Positions 42,699 through 51,857 of a stretch of 52,144 bases of DNA are shown here, piece by piece. The notes under the pieces were generated by a model. It saw only the letters and a list, made by a program, of their open reading frames with translations. It was not told the DNA's origin and searched no databases. Position numbers and translations under genes: made by a program. Positions within the stretch are counted from its first letter, which is position 1; every line of letters starts with the position of its first letter. The DNA comes from Anaerolineales bacterium (GTDB lineage: Bacteria; Chloroflexota; Anaerolineae; Anaerolineales; UBA11858): the NCBI GenBank assembly GCA_024763275.1, contig JANTFT010000002.1:70002-122145 (forward strand), written 5' to 3'.

Positions 42699-42775
42699 TC
42701 ACGCCCACCCCACTCTCATTGAAGTGCTGCACGAAGCTGCCGAGGCTGTCAGCGGTGAGGCCATTCACGCCTAGT
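42699..42775 (+). pseudogene. orphan lpdA 3' fragment (right copy of direct repeat)
   Basis: In-frame remnant of the last 25 codons of dihydrolipoamide dehydrogenase (HAHPTLIEVLHEAAEAV onward, ending GEAIHA and TAG). It is 75/77 identical to the end of lpdA 8,251 bp upstream. No other part of lpdA precedes it. It marks the right edge of the glucitol-type PTS segment. The 480-nt gene-free stretch 42394-42873 otherwise holds the promoter/operator above and unrecognised sequence. Confidence 0.92.
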
Positions 42776-42873
42776 CGGCTCTGTGTTTAACAGTTACCAG
42801 GAAGGTCACATCAGGAACCGAAAACAGGAGCCCAGGCAGACCCCAACCGCCAGGAAAAGGATAGTTAGGAAAT

Positions 42874-44052
42874 CTAATCGGCAGGGATCTCCACCCAGCA
42901 TCCCTCCCGGGCAGAGCGGTAGCTGGCCTCCAGTATTTCCTGAACTGCCAGGCCCTCTGCCAGCGAAGGGGAGGGTTCCTGCAGACCCAGGACTGCCCGA
43001 ACAACCTGGTACTGGGAATTGGCATGCATGTCCATGGCATTCACCAGGCTCCTTCCTCCTGGAATCCGGTTGCCTGGATAGGCATGCATGGTTTGGATCT
43101 GTTTGAAACCATGCTCTCCCCCCAAGGGACTTTTTCTGTCACGGGCATCGTAGACATACAGCCAGTTAGGATCCATGACATTGAACTTGAGCGCCCCCAG
43201 CGTTCCATAGATTTCGAAATTAAGATCATCCGTGGTCCCCTGTGCTACCCGGGACACTTCAAGTACCCCTGCTCCCCCTCCCCGCAAACCCACCAGGAGC
43301 TGGGCGTGATCATCGACCTGGACTTCCACCATTTCGCCGGAACCGGCTTCCGCAGGCCGGCGATGGACAAAGGTCCTGGTCTGAGCGACCAGTCTCTGGA
43401 ATGGACCTGCCAGATAGAGCATCAGATCTATAGCATGGGATCCCAGATCGACCAGGGCACCACCGCCGGATTGCTCCCGGGCAAGTCTCCAGGTCATGGG
43501 GCGCTCAGGATCCAGATACCCGGAGTGGAAGTATCGGGCTTTAAAGCTGACCACACCGCCCAGGAAACCATCCGAGATCAACTGTTTGGCTTTCATCACT
43601 GCCGGGATGAAACGGTAATTGAACGCGATCTGGATCACCCGGTCCGATCGCTGGGCCAGTCTGGCCATATCCCTGGCCTGCCCCAAATCAAGCGCCAAAG
43701 GTTTTTCGATATAGATATGCTTGCCGCCTTCCAGGGCAGCCCGAAAGATCTCATAATGAATGTAATTTGGGGTGCAGATGTCAATCAGGTCGATTTGTGG
43801 ATCAGCTATCAATTCGTGATAATCCTGCGTGCCGTAGCTATACCCCCCTTCCTCCACGGCCCTCTCGGCCGATTCTTTTGACCTGGCCGCAGCCCCCTGC
43901 AGATGAATCTGGACGGGAAGATCAGGATAATAGAGATTTAGATTCCTCCAGTTGGCAGTGTGGATCTTCCCAATACCGCCGTAGCCAACCAGGCCAATCG
44001 AGAATTGATCAAGTTTTGTATTGCTCAAGGGAGGTTCATGTCCTTGTGCCAT
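42874..44052 (-). CDS. Gfo/Idh/MocA-family oxidoreductase
   Basis: 392 residues. NAD(P)-binding FSIGLVGYGGIGKIHTANW, CTPNYIHYEIFRAAL, the EKP motif in YIEKPLALDLGQA, and the catalytic-domain GGGALVDLGSHAIDLMLYLAGP with the conserved Asp-x-x-x-His. AAGGGG before the ATG at 44052. Probably oxidises or epimerises a sugar or cyclitol; the substrate is unknown. It follows glucokinase on the same strand after about 90 nt and may be cotranscribed. Without the inserted segment it would be convergent with lpdA. Confidence 0.9.
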   Translation of the reverse strand: MAQGHEPPLSNTKLDQFSIGLVGYGGIGKIHTANWRNLNLYYPDLPVQIHLQGAAARSKESAERAVEEGGYSYGTQDYHELIADPQIDLIDICTPNYIHYEIFRAALEGGKHIYIEKPLALDLGQARDMARLAQRSDRVIQIAFNYRFIPAVMKAKQLISDGFLGGVVSFKARYFHSGYLDPERPMTWRLAREQSGGGALVDLGSHAIDLMLYLAGPFQRLVAQTRTFVHRRPAEAGSGEMVEVQVDDHAQLLVGLRGGGAGVLEVSRVAQGTTDDLNFEIYGTLGALKFNVMDPNWLYVYDARDRKSPLGGEHGFKQIQTMHAYPGNRIPGGRSLVNAMDMHANSQYQVVRAVLGLQEPSPSLAEGLAVQEILEASYRSAREGCWVEIPAD

Positions 44053-44143
44053 ATATGCCCCTTTCCTCCGTTTACCGGACCGGGAAGTCTATGCTATTAC
44101 CCTGCTAAACGCTTCAGCTCCCTACTCCGACCTTCCTACCAAA

Positions 44144-45145
44144 TCACTTGAGTTTCTGCAACCCATAATATGCCGCCCCGATCAGGTTGGCAATTGGATT
44201 GATCACCACTTTGACCGGGATCTTTTCAATCATCTTCTGATGAGGGGCTTTATCATCTAGGGCCTCCAAGAAAGCTGCCTTTCTCAACCAGGGAAGAATT
44301 CTGGGGGCGATCCCTCCCCCGATGAAAATCCCACCTCGCGCCAGCGTTCGCAATGCCAGGTTGCCAGCTTCCGCGCCCAGGATGGAGACGAACAGCTCCA
44401 CTGTCTTGGCGCACAGCTGGCATCTCCTGTCCCCATCCAGCGCGTGATTGAATATCACCGGCGTCATATCGGCTGACGCGGCGATTTCCTTCCGCAGCCA
44501 TTCCTCCTCGGGGGCATAGCCACGATCGCGTAAGAAACTGTACAGGTTGGGAACGCCGATCCCGGAGCATACCTGTTCGTAACTCACCCGGATCCCCTTT
44601 TCCTGCAGGTATTCTATGAGCTCAATCTGCTGTTGGTTAGTGGGACCAAAGTCTGCGTGGCCCCCTTCGGTGGAGACCGCCCGGTATTCCTCACCATCCC
44701 AGATCAAGAACCCTTCCCCCAACCCGGTCCCCGGGGCGATCACCGCGATTGGCTCCTTTCCCACAGGCTGGCCTTTCCGGATGACTGCCAGGTCTTCCTC
44801 AGGGAGCTGTGGGACCGCATAGCTTAAAGCCTTGAGATCATTGAACAACCAGGCCTCCTGGAGGTCATACCGCTCCCGCAACACGCCCCCATCAATATCC
44901 CAGCCCAGATTAGTGACTTTGACCCAGTTGCCTGTTACCGCTCCTGCGATGCCCAGGCAGATCCCTGTAAAATCCTCGGGGTGCAGTTCCAAATATCTAT
45001 CCAGCAGGTCCTCAAAGCTCTGGAAATCCCTGTTCCTGAACCCTTCCAGGTGAAGAGGCTGAGAATAACCTTGATGTGAAGAATAGAACGCCAGCTTGGT
45101 ATTGGTACCTCCGATGTCACCGGCTAATAAGATTCTCTCACTCAT
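44144..45145 (-). CDS. glk: glucokinase, Glk family
   Basis: ATP-dependent hexokinase of the bacterial Glk family (not ROK). ILLAGDIGGTNTKLAF is the phosphate-1 loop; GICLGIAGAVTGNWVKVTNLGWDID, PGTGLGEGFLIWDG and STEGGHADFGPTNQQQIEL are typical, and GGIFIGGGIAPRILPWL is the adenosine motif. ATG 45145 (333 aa) has GAGGTC 6 nt upstream; the longer frame to 45208 is unsupported. A glucose kinase next to PTS loci implies free glucose is also produced or imported without PTS. Confidence 0.93.
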   Translation of the reverse strand: MSERILLAGDIGGTNTKLAFYSSHQGYSQPLHLEGFRNRDFQSFEDLLDRYLELHPEDFTGICLGIAGAVTGNWVKVTNLGWDIDGGVLRERYDLQEAWLFNDLKALSYAVPQLPEEDLAVIRKGQPVGKEPIAVIAPGTGLGEGFLIWDGEEYRAVSTEGGHADFGPTNQQQIELIEYLQEKGIRVSYEQVCSGIGVPNLYSFLRDRGYAPEEEWLRKEIAASADMTPVIFNHALDGDRRCQLCAKTVELFVSILGAEAGNLALRTLARGGIFIGGGIAPRILPWLRKAAFLEALDDKAPHQKMIEKIPVKVVINPIANLIGAAYYGLQKLK

Positions 45146-45328
45146 CTTTGACCTCTCTGACCGCGCTGCAGAACCAGATCCTGTATTTCTTAACAGCCAA
45201 ATATACAATAAACCGACCAGATAATCAACTTGCTTCTCTCCAAGTGATCCAGTTCAAGTGGATGACAATTAGCGGGCTACCAAACTCCAGGCCGGGAGAT
45301 TAATCGAAACATCGGACCTGCTCAGCTG

Positions 45329-45371
45329 AAAAAAAAGACTACCGCCTGCCGGGATTTTTTCCAGCAGGCGG
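45329..45371 (-). terminator. intrinsic terminator of the surface-protein operon
   Basis: Minus-strand stem CCGCCTGC / GCAGGCGG (8 bp) with a 14-nt loop, followed after a few bases by eight U. It lies about 50 nt downstream of the 979-residue protein gene and upstream of glk. Confidence 0.85.
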
Positions 45372-45421
45372 TTTCAGTATCCATCAACAGAGGGGAGCGG
45401 TCAAGGGGTCATTTCTAAACA

Positions 45422-48361
45422 TCAATGGATCCTTGTGATGGTATACCGCATCAGGAAGGTGTTCTCATCCCAACCCAGAGGCGTGCCGTCATGGCATTCA
45501 TGCCAGTCCTGCCCCACAATTTCGTATTCCCCGTCCGAATCGCCATAGTTCTGCTCCTGGCCGTAAGACTCCATGATCCAGCCCGCATAATCATCTGTTG
45601 AGTCACCCGGATCATCCTCATAGCCATCAGCGCGAATGGTCAGGGTGTGGTCAGCAGGCATTTCGAACTCAAAGTCGAATCTGGGATTGTCCTGCAGATC
45701 CCATTCGCCGATATGCAGCGAGGGGATCTCTCCCCAATAGTATTCCAAGGTACCAGCCCAGGGATGATTGACCTCTCTGACCAGGGTAACATCCCCTTCA
45801 GGCGAGCGGTGGGAGACCCAGACCCGGAACCTGAACTCCGCTGACTGGGTGGCGTCCAGGAAGGATTCACAGGGCTGCCAAACCCGGAAGGCGTTGACAT
45901 GCACTCTCATCAGTACCGGGGTCTCATAGATGTTGTTGAGCTCATTTGTTTCCCGGATACCTCCATCTCCCGCAGGATCAACGGGGTCGACCATGATCCG
46001 CAGGTCATAAGGAGAATCCAGCACCACATCAGCAGCCATGAGGGTAACTCCACTCCCTGATGGGATGGTGACATCCTCCCAGGTTTTCAGGATCAGCTGC
46101 TCTCCTGTGCTCATCCTGACGATGCTGATAGGGATATCCTCTCTGATCAGGTCGGCCGCGTTGTTAAAAATCTCGATCCGCAGCTGTCCTGTATCCTCAT
46201 CCCGGGAGACTCCGGTGACCACCAGGTCGGGCAGGTTCTCCTCCCCTCCTGCCTCGGGTCCTACTAGGACGTCGATCAGTACGGTCAAATCGATACCGTT
46301 GTTGGATACCGTGTATGGACCGGGCACAATCTCGCCAGCCGGGATGGTCTCAAAAGCCTCGAACAGCCTGCCGTCACGCTCTGTCCAGATGCTGGCGCCA
46401 AAGGTCAGACTTTCCCGGGAGCTTAGATCAGCTTCCAGGGAGCTGGTGCTGGGCGCATAGTTAGATGTGCAACCTGCGCCAATGCATGACCGGGCATCAC
46501 GTTCGATCTCTTCAAACATCCGGGGAATGCTGATGATCCTGTCCAAATACACTTCTGGGTCATCCGTGGCATCAAAGCTTAACCTGCCCTCCCGAAACTC
46601 CGCTTCCAATCTTTGGTCATTGACATAAAAGGATCCATAGATCGGCCCCGGGCTGTCTGACCTGCTGGATGGATTAAGCTCCACAAAGCTGACTGATACG
46701 GTTCGGGGACAGGTTTCTCCATCCCAGATCTGGATGTTACTGGGAGGCGAGTATTCGCTTTCCCCGCTGTCCTGATCACGCCCAATAGCATAGAGCTGAA
46801 ACTCCAGCACTTCCCCGCAGCGGGGAACGAAATCCTCCAGGTCGAGGGCCCTGCGGTCAGGATCTATCTCAGCAGCGGTACTGACCAGATTGCCATTGAT
46901 CCGCATCTCAAATCCCAGCAGCCAATCCGGGTCACCATCCCAGCTCCAGCGAACCTGGTAAGGACCGTCACCCCTGGGACCCAGGGTAATCGGATCCAGA
47001 ATGGGGGGCTGGATCTCGGTCTCGTCGCAGCTCGGGGAGCAAATCCGGTAGCGGGCCACAAAACTATCCCCTTCGCTGCCCGCCCCCACGCCGACCAGGG
47101 CCCGGCCATTCCAGTCGGATTCAGGATGCTGGAATTCATACTCGCCAATCTCGTGCAGCAGGCCGTCCTCTGCCCCTGTGCCCATACAGTACATGTAAAG
47201 GTTCAGTTCGAATACGTCTTCCAGCGCCAGGTGGACGCTGTTCGCCCCGGCCAGCACCTCGGCTATGTTCCAATCACGCTCTCCCTCCGGTTGGAATTCA
47301 TACTGCTCCATGGGTAGCGGTCCCACTTCCACGTAGCACCAGATATCCTGGTAGTCTCGATTCACTGTGAAGGCATAGGCCTCCACCTCCAGGGAGGTGA
47401 ACAAATGCGCTTCCTCCGGGCCGGGACCTGGTCCTTCTCCCTCTGGAGGAACATCTTCTTCAGGAGGTGGACAATAGCCATCGCCGGGCTCTCCGGGGTC
47501 GTCCGGGCAGGGATCGACATCATCAGCTGCTCCATCACCATCCCGGTCGCCAGTTCCACTATCAGGCGCTCCACCCGCCCCGGGGTCTCCGGGATCCTCC
47601 GGGCTCAGGTCCTCTATATCAGGGACAGAATCGCCGTCACTATCCGGCGCTCCGCCCAGCTCTGCCGGCCCGGGTTCGTCTGGATCGGCATCCAGATGAT
47701 CGGGCACTCCGTCCCCATCGCGATCGGGGCAGCCCAGGTCATCTTCTTCGCCCGGCGCTTCCGGGCAGAGGTCATCAGCATCGCTTACCCCATCCCCGTC
47801 CGCATCCCCTGGTAAGGGACAGCCATCCTCCCCGGCACCGTACGCATCCGGACAGGCGTCAAGCTCATCATTCAAGCCGTCTCCGTCCAGGTCATCTCCC
47901 CGGACAGCCAGCACGGTGATGGATGACTGCGACCTGACTCCCCAGCTGTTGAAAGCCCGGAAAGTCAGGGTTATCTCCCCTTCCCGGTCAGGTTCCCAGG
48001 AGGCCAGCATAGGAAAGGGGGTTACGCCCTCCTCCAGGCTGCTGGTCTCCACCTCTTCCAGGTGTCCATCCACCCAGAATTCCATCCGGGTGATCCCCTG
48101 AGCATCCCGAGCAGAGGCGTGGATGAATAAGACATCACCAATCACTACCTCTTCCCCGGTCGCTGGCGTGTGGATCAATACCAGCGGCAAATCGGAACCA
48201 CCGCTTTTGGGAAAGAAATAAAAGTATCCCAGCAGGGCAAGCACAAGTGTGATCAAGATCACCGCCCCAATGATCAGCAGTATCCACGGGGGCTTCCCGC
48301 TCAGGAGCCGATCTTTCAATGCCTCCGCGGGGGGGGATTTCACGTCGTGAGATGTATTCAT
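45422..48361 (-). CDS. membrane-anchored extracellular protein with thrombospondin type-3 repeats and CARDB domain
   Basis: 979 residues. Short cytoplasmic N-terminus, one transmembrane segment (about 25-50), then an Ig-like domain (IHTPATGEEVVIGDVL) and five Asp-rich type-3 repeats (about 153-300, each with DxDGDGxxD and many with CPD), expected to bind calcium. After a Pro/Glu-rich linker come beta-rich parts, including LPDLVVTGVSRDEDTGQLRI, which resembles a CARDB adhesion domain (about 705-810), and a C-terminal domain with WESYG-like repeats of Asp/Tyr. No enzyme motif seen. GGAGAG precedes the ATG. Probable surface adhesion or structural protein; follows the lipoprotein gene by 18 nt. 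Confidence 0.78.
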   Translation of the reverse strand: MNTSHDVKSPPAEALKDRLLSGKPPWILLIIGAVILITLVLALLGYFYFFPKSGGSDLPLVLIHTPATGEEVVIGDVLFIHASARDAQGITRMEFWVDGHLEEVETSSLEEGVTPFPMLASWEPDREGEITLTFRAFNSWGVRSQSSITVLAVRGDDLDGDGLNDELDACPDAYGAGEDGCPLPGDADGDGVSDADDLCPEAPGEEDDLGCPDRDGDGVPDHLDADPDEPGPAELGGAPDSDGDSVPDIEDLSPEDPGDPGAGGAPDSGTGDRDGDGAADDVDPCPDDPGEPGDGYCPPPEEDVPPEGEGPGPGPEEAHLFTSLEVEAYAFTVNRDYQDIWCYVEVGPLPMEQYEFQPEGERDWNIAEVLAGANSVHLALEDVFELNLYMYCMGTGAEDGLLHEIGEYEFQHPESDWNGRALVGVGAGSEGDSFVARYRICSPSCDETEIQPPILDPITLGPRGDGPYQVRWSWDGDPDWLLGFEMRINGNLVSTAAEIDPDRRALDLEDFVPRCGEVLEFQLYAIGRDQDSGESEYSPPSNIQIWDGETCPRTVSVSFVELNPSSRSDSPGPIYGSFYVNDQRLEAEFREGRLSFDATDDPEVYLDRIISIPRMFEEIERDARSCIGAGCTSNYAPSTSSLEADLSSRESLTFGASIWTERDGRLFEAFETIPAGEIVPGPYTVSNNGIDLTVLIDVLVGPEAGGEENLPDLVVTGVSRDEDTGQLRIEIFNNAADLIREDIPISIVRMSTGEQLILKTWEDVTIPSGSGVTLMAADVVLDSPYDLRIMVDPVDPAGDGGIRETNELNNIYETPVLMRVHVNAFRVWQPCESFLDATQSAEFRFRVWVSHRSPEGDVTLVREVNHPWAGTLEYYWGEIPSLHIGEWDLQDNPRFDFEFEMPADHTLTIRADGYEDDPGDSTDDYAGWIMESYGQEQNYGDSDGEYEIVGQDWHECHDGTPLGWDENTFLMRYTITRIH

Positions 48362-48379
48362 ATTGATCTCTCCGGCAGG

Positions 48380-49399
48380 CTAATCTAAGTCAACAATAAA
48401 GGAGGAATAAGCTGACCAGGAGCTGAGATTCCCTTCCCCATCCACAGCCCTGACAGACCAACGGTATTGCAGCCCGCAATCCACCTGGACCTGCAGCTGT
48501 TTTCCCTGGACCTGGCTCCACTGATTCACAACCTGCCAGCTGCCAGAAGAAAGCTCTTTTTCCAGCTTTAAATCATATCCGGCAATACCGCTTTCGTCTT
48601 CGACCGGCAGCCAGGCCAGATTTTGAGTCGCTCGGCAGCTCAGGCTCAGCCCGTTAGCCGGGACAGCAGGTTCCGGGATCGGCGGCGGGGTCTGGTCCTG
48701 GGGAGGAGGCGGGGATTCAACCTGGGTTACCTGACAGTTCTCATTAGACAGGCTGACCAGCTCTTCCCAGATCCAGCAGGTGGGCTTATCTGGTGGGTCG
48801 ACCACCCACCAATAGCCATCCTGACTCTGTCCAACGACAGTGGCCCGGGTTCCCGCAGGCAAGGAACTGAGCAGTGGATAATCCTCTCCCGGTCCGGAGC
48901 GGCAGTTGGCGTTGTTGTTGACAGTTGCCTGAGGGGGGCAGGTCTCTTGAAGCGCGGCTTCTTCCGGCTCTTCTGCGGGTGGTTCAGCCGGCTGATCTGC
49001 CGTCAGTTCTTCCATTCCCACCACCAGGGCCACTATGACGGGGTTGGACCTTACGCCTTCCACATCATAGGCTACAACCTGCAGTAAGTAGGTTCCCTCA
49101 CCGGGAGGCAACCACTCCTGCTGAAACTCACTGAATTTATCCTCGGCCTCGAGGGGTTGGGTCCTCTTATAGGCCACGCCATCAACAGACAGGACCACTT
49201 CGGCAAGACCGGATCCCGCATAGGCATGGGAATGTATTACCACGGGCTGGTCCGGGGCTACCCGGAGATTTTGCCGGGGATAATCGATCCACACCCGCGG
49301 CAGGAGCGCCGCTTCCCGCGTGCAGGCAGCCAGCGCCAGGAACACAAAAGACAGGATGACAAACAGGGTTTTCCCTCTAGGGATAGTCCGCCTTTTCAT
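48380..49399 (-). CDS. lipoprotein with Ig-like, SH3-like and fibronectin-III-like domains
   Basis: 339 residues. A type II signal peptide (basic MKRRTIPRGK, hydrophobic core, LALAAC lipobox) gives lipidation at Cys26. Residues 35-128 look like an Ig-type domain, similar in layout to the partner protein. A bacterial SH3-type domain follows at about 155-215 (ATVNNNANCRSGPGEDYPLL), then a Pro-rich linker and an FN3-like C-terminus (SWQVVNQWSQ ... YRWSVRAVDGEGN). AAAGGAGAG precedes the ATG. Cotranscribed with the 979-residue protein. Function beyond envelope binding is unknown. Confidence 0.82.
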   Translation of the reverse strand: MKRRTIPRGKTLFVILSFVFLALAACTREAALLPRVWIDYPRQNLRVAPDQPVVIHSHAYAGSGLAEVVLSVDGVAYKRTQPLEAEDKFSEFQQEWLPPGEGTYLLQVVAYDVEGVRSNPVIVALVVGMEELTADQPAEPPAEEPEEAALQETCPPQATVNNNANCRSGPGEDYPLLSSLPAGTRATVVGQSQDGYWWVVDPPDKPTCWIWEELVSLSNENCQVTQVESPPPPQDQTPPPIPEPAVPANGLSLSCRATQNLAWLPVEDESGIAGYDLKLEKELSSGSWQVVNQWSQVQGKQLQVQVDCGLQYRWSVRAVDGEGNLSSWSAYSSFIVDLD

Positions 49400-49568
49400 A
49401 ATCTCTCCTTTTTCCGGAATTTTTCCCCCTGCTAGTCAGACAGAACAGTTACTAATACTAATACTAACTGATAAACGGGAATATTAATGGAAATGTTACA
49501 AGAACCTGACGGGCGATCGATCTAACCCAGCAAACCCCCATTTATTCAATTCTTGTCTGCTGCTTTTA

Positions 49569-50423
49569 TTAAGCTGTGTAACCACAGATAGCCACTGCCC
49601 GGGGACCGGTATGCACTCCCAGGACCGGAGAAACGATACTGAGGATGATTTCCTCGGGCTGGATTTCAGCCTCGATCCTGCTGGCCAGGGACTGGGCATC
49701 TTCCGGGGCCGCGTTGTGCAGTACGGCAACGCGCAGTTTTTTACCCGGGTCGATCGAAGAGACAAAATCGTCGTAAAGGTCTGAGAGGGCCCTCTTTCGG
49801 GTCCGGGATCGGCGGCCGCCTTCCACCTCGCCAGTCTGGTGATTGACGGAGATCTGTGGTTTCAGATTCAGCAAGGTGCCGATAAAGTGACTGGCACCCC
49901 CAATGCGTCCTCCTTTATGGAGGTACTCCAGCGTGTCCAGGGAAATGAGATAAACCAGGCTGCTGCGGGCCTCATCGGCAGCCTTGATCATCGCCTGCAG
50001 ATCCCCACCGCTCTCCCGGGCCCTGGCGGCGGCCAGCACCTGCCATCCCAGACCCATTGAATTGGACTTTGAATCCAGCACCTGGATGGGAATATCCATC
50101 ATTTCCGCGGCTTTGCTGGCGGATGTATAGGTGCCGCTCATGGCTCCGCTGATGGTGATGGCCAGGATCTGCTCTGCTCCTGCATCCCTAGCGTCCTGAA
50201 AAGCCTGGATCATCTGCTGGGGAGTGGGCTGTGAGGTTGTGGGGATCACGGGATCATCCTCCAGCCGGCGATAGAAATCCTCTGCCAACAGGTCTACCCC
50301 GTCCAGGAACTGTTCCTCCCCCCAGACAATCGTCAGGGGAACAACCCGGATATCGTATTGGGATATATATTCAGCGGGCAAATCGCAGGTGCTGTCAGTG
50401 ATCAAGGCTATTTTTGAATGCAT
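49569..50423 (-). CDS. DegV-family fatty-acid-binding protein
   Basis: 284 residues. DegV/FakB proteins hold a fatty acid for phosphorylation by FakA. Landmarks are IALITDSTCDLPAEYI, PTTSQPTPQQ, AITISGAMSGTYTSA with lipid-contacting residues, VLDSKSNSMGLG and LEYLHKGGRIGG. AGAGGAG 5 nt before the ATG. No fakA in the window. The gap 49400-49568 contains only a small ACTAAT-type repeat. Confidence 0.9.
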   Translation of the reverse strand: MHSKIALITDSTCDLPAEYISQYDIRVVPLTIVWGEEQFLDGVDLLAEDFYRRLEDDPVIPTTSQPTPQQMIQAFQDARDAGAEQILAITISGAMSGTYTSASKAAEMMDIPIQVLDSKSNSMGLGWQVLAAARARESGGDLQAMIKAADEARSSLVYLISLDTLEYLHKGGRIGGASHFIGTLLNLKPQISVNHQTGEVEGGRRSRTRKRALSDLYDDFVSSIDPGKKLRVAVLHNAAPEDAQSLASRIEAEIQPEEIILSIVSPVLGVHTGPRAVAICGYTA

Positions 50424-50543
50424 GGGGGCTCCTCTGGCATATTGGCTTTATTGTATCTGGGGCTAGCGATTATTACAACATGGTCAGAGCCATTCAGAAT
50501 ATCTGGCGTGACTTCACCAAGGGCAGAATCACTGGCTGATCCG

Positions 50544-50572
50544 TTGACAAGGAGGCCTGTCTCCCTTATATT
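50544..50572 (+). promoter_or_regulatory. sigma-70 promoter of the GntR gene
   Basis: TTGACA (50544-50549), 17-bp spacer, TATATT (50567-50572). The spacer contains the inverted repeat GGAG-GCCTGT-CTCC, a plausible autoregulatory operator. Transcription would start about 60 nt before the ATG. Confidence 0.75.
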
Positions 50573-50638
50573 CACATTACAATAGATACAGAAACCAATT
50601 TCTCAGCTGTTTATTGTTAGACGAAGGGCCCGTTTCCC

Positions 50639-51403
50639 ATGACAGATATTTTACCGATTCAAAACCCCCCCCTGGCAAATCAGGTATACGAAATCATCCT
50701 CACCAGCATCTTAGAAGGAGAATACCCACCTGGCAGTAAGCTCCCTTCTGAAAATCAGCTGGCTGAACGCTACCAGGTCAGCCGACCGACCATCCGGACG
50801 GCGTTCTCCCGCCTGGTTGAACTTGGATATGTGGTGAAAAAGCAAGGTGTGGGAACCTTCGTTACCAACAGCCCCAACCTGGTTAACCCCCTTTATCTCT
50901 CTTTTAACGTCATGGATCGAATCTCGTCTCGTGGTTTTAAACCAGGTTTCAAACAAATATCCGCCCAGATCGTCCCGGCCAATCAAGTAATTTCGGAAAG
51001 GCTCGGCGTTTCTCAAGAAAGTCCTGTTCTCTATGTTCGCAAAATGTTCACGGCGGATGGTAATCCCATCATCTTCTTCGAAAATTTCATTCCAGAATGG
51101 GTTTACAGCTCCTGTCTATCTGAGAGCGAGCTGCTCCAGCCCGGGTTAACGGAACCTTTTTTCCAATTCTTTGCTCACCGATGCAACTCGGAAGTCAAAT
51201 TCTTGACTTCGATCATTCACCCAGAATTGTTAAAAGAATGCAACTTGCCAGATGACTTTAATGTGTACGCTCCAGAGACCACTGTCCTCCGGGTGGAGGA
51301 TGTTGGATACAACGCGGAGAACAAACAGATCTTCCTTTCTCAGGAATACCTGCTCAACGAGGCCAGCTATTTTCACGTAATCCGCCACGTGGGCAATATC
51401 TAG
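50639..51403 (+). CDS. GntR-family regulator with UTRA domain (HutC type)
   Basis: 254 residues. The N-terminal winged helix-turn-helix is typical GntR (GEYPPGSKLPSENQLAERY, VSRPTIRTAFSRLVELGYV, KKQGVGTFV). A UTRA ligand-binding domain follows from about 100 (ERLGVSQESPVLYVRKMF, IIFFENFIPEWV). Likely ligand is a sugar or amino-sugar phosphate or other small effector. No target operon is adjacent besides the convergent small membrane gene, whose stop is 16 nt away. The ATG has only a weak ribosome-binding site. Confidence 0.9.
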   Translation: MTDILPIQNPPLANQVYEIILTSILEGEYPPGSKLPSENQLAERYQVSRPTIRTAFSRLVELGYVVKKQGVGTFVTNSPNLVNPLYLSFNVMDRISSRGFKPGFKQISAQIVPANQVISERLGVSQESPVLYVRKMFTADGNPIIFFENFIPEWVYSSCLSESELLQPGLTEPFFQFFAHRCNSEVKFLTSIIHPELLKECNLPDDFNVYAPETTVLRVEDVGYNAENKQIFLSQEYLLNEASYFHVIRHVGNI

Positions 51404-51419
51404 AACCAATCAATTCTGA

Positions 51420-51857
51420 TTATTTAAGGACGATCCAAGCTCCTAGAAATAATAGCAGAACCCCTAATAGGCGGCTTGGATCCAGGGGCCGCACCTGCGT
51501 CAGCCATCCGAAATGGTCAAATACCACACCGACGACCAGTTGGCTCGCGATAATCAGTGTTAATGTGCCAGCCAGCCCAATCCGCGATGTCGTAAAGCCG
51601 ATTGCAGTAATGATCACAATCCCCAGCGGACCCGCCAGGAAGGCATACCAGGGCAGAGACCCCAAAGATCTCAGCTTCCCGCCATGATTTACCATGTTCA
51701 ACACCAGGGCGACCAGAAACCCACCTCCGAACACGATCAAGGCATTTTCAAGGACGCCGAGCTGTTCTGTGATTACACCAGCAAAGGAAGCCTGAACAGC
51801 TACAGCAATTCCGCCAATCAATCCCACTAGAACTACAAAAGATAGCAGCGCAGTCAC
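51420..51857 (-). CDS. DMT-superfamily inner-membrane protein (DUF606/YdcZ type)
   Basis: 145 residues with about five hydrophobic helices, matching one half-unit of the DMT YdcZ family: GLIGGIAVAVQASFAGVITE, WYAFLAGPLGIVIITAIGFT and IASQLVVGVVFDHFGW, ending in LLLFLGAWIVLK. Such proteins often work as pairs encoded side by side; only one is seen here. Start is GTG 51857 with GGAG 6 nt upstream. The transported compound is unknown. Confidence 0.85.
   Translation of the reverse strand: MTALLSFVVLVGLIGGIAVAVQASFAGVITEQLGVLENALIVFGGGFLVALVLNMVNHGGKLRSLGSLPWYAFLAGPLGIVIITAIGFTTSRIGLAGTLTLIIASQLVVGVVFDHFGWLTQVRPLDPSRLLGVLLLFLGAWIVLK

Noticed and set aside
43024-43881. Plus-strand frame of 285 codons
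   Set aside because: Antisense to a Gfo/Idh oxidoreductase with full family motifs.
47405-47919. Repetitive DNA that could suggest a CRISPR or tandem-repeat array
   Set aside because: The repetition comes from coding of Asp-rich type-3 protein repeats on the minus strand; unit length and sequence vary and there are no conserved direct repeats with spacers.
49452-49470. Short ACTAAT tandem repeat
   Set aside because: About three imperfect copies only, too small to call a repeat locus or origin element.
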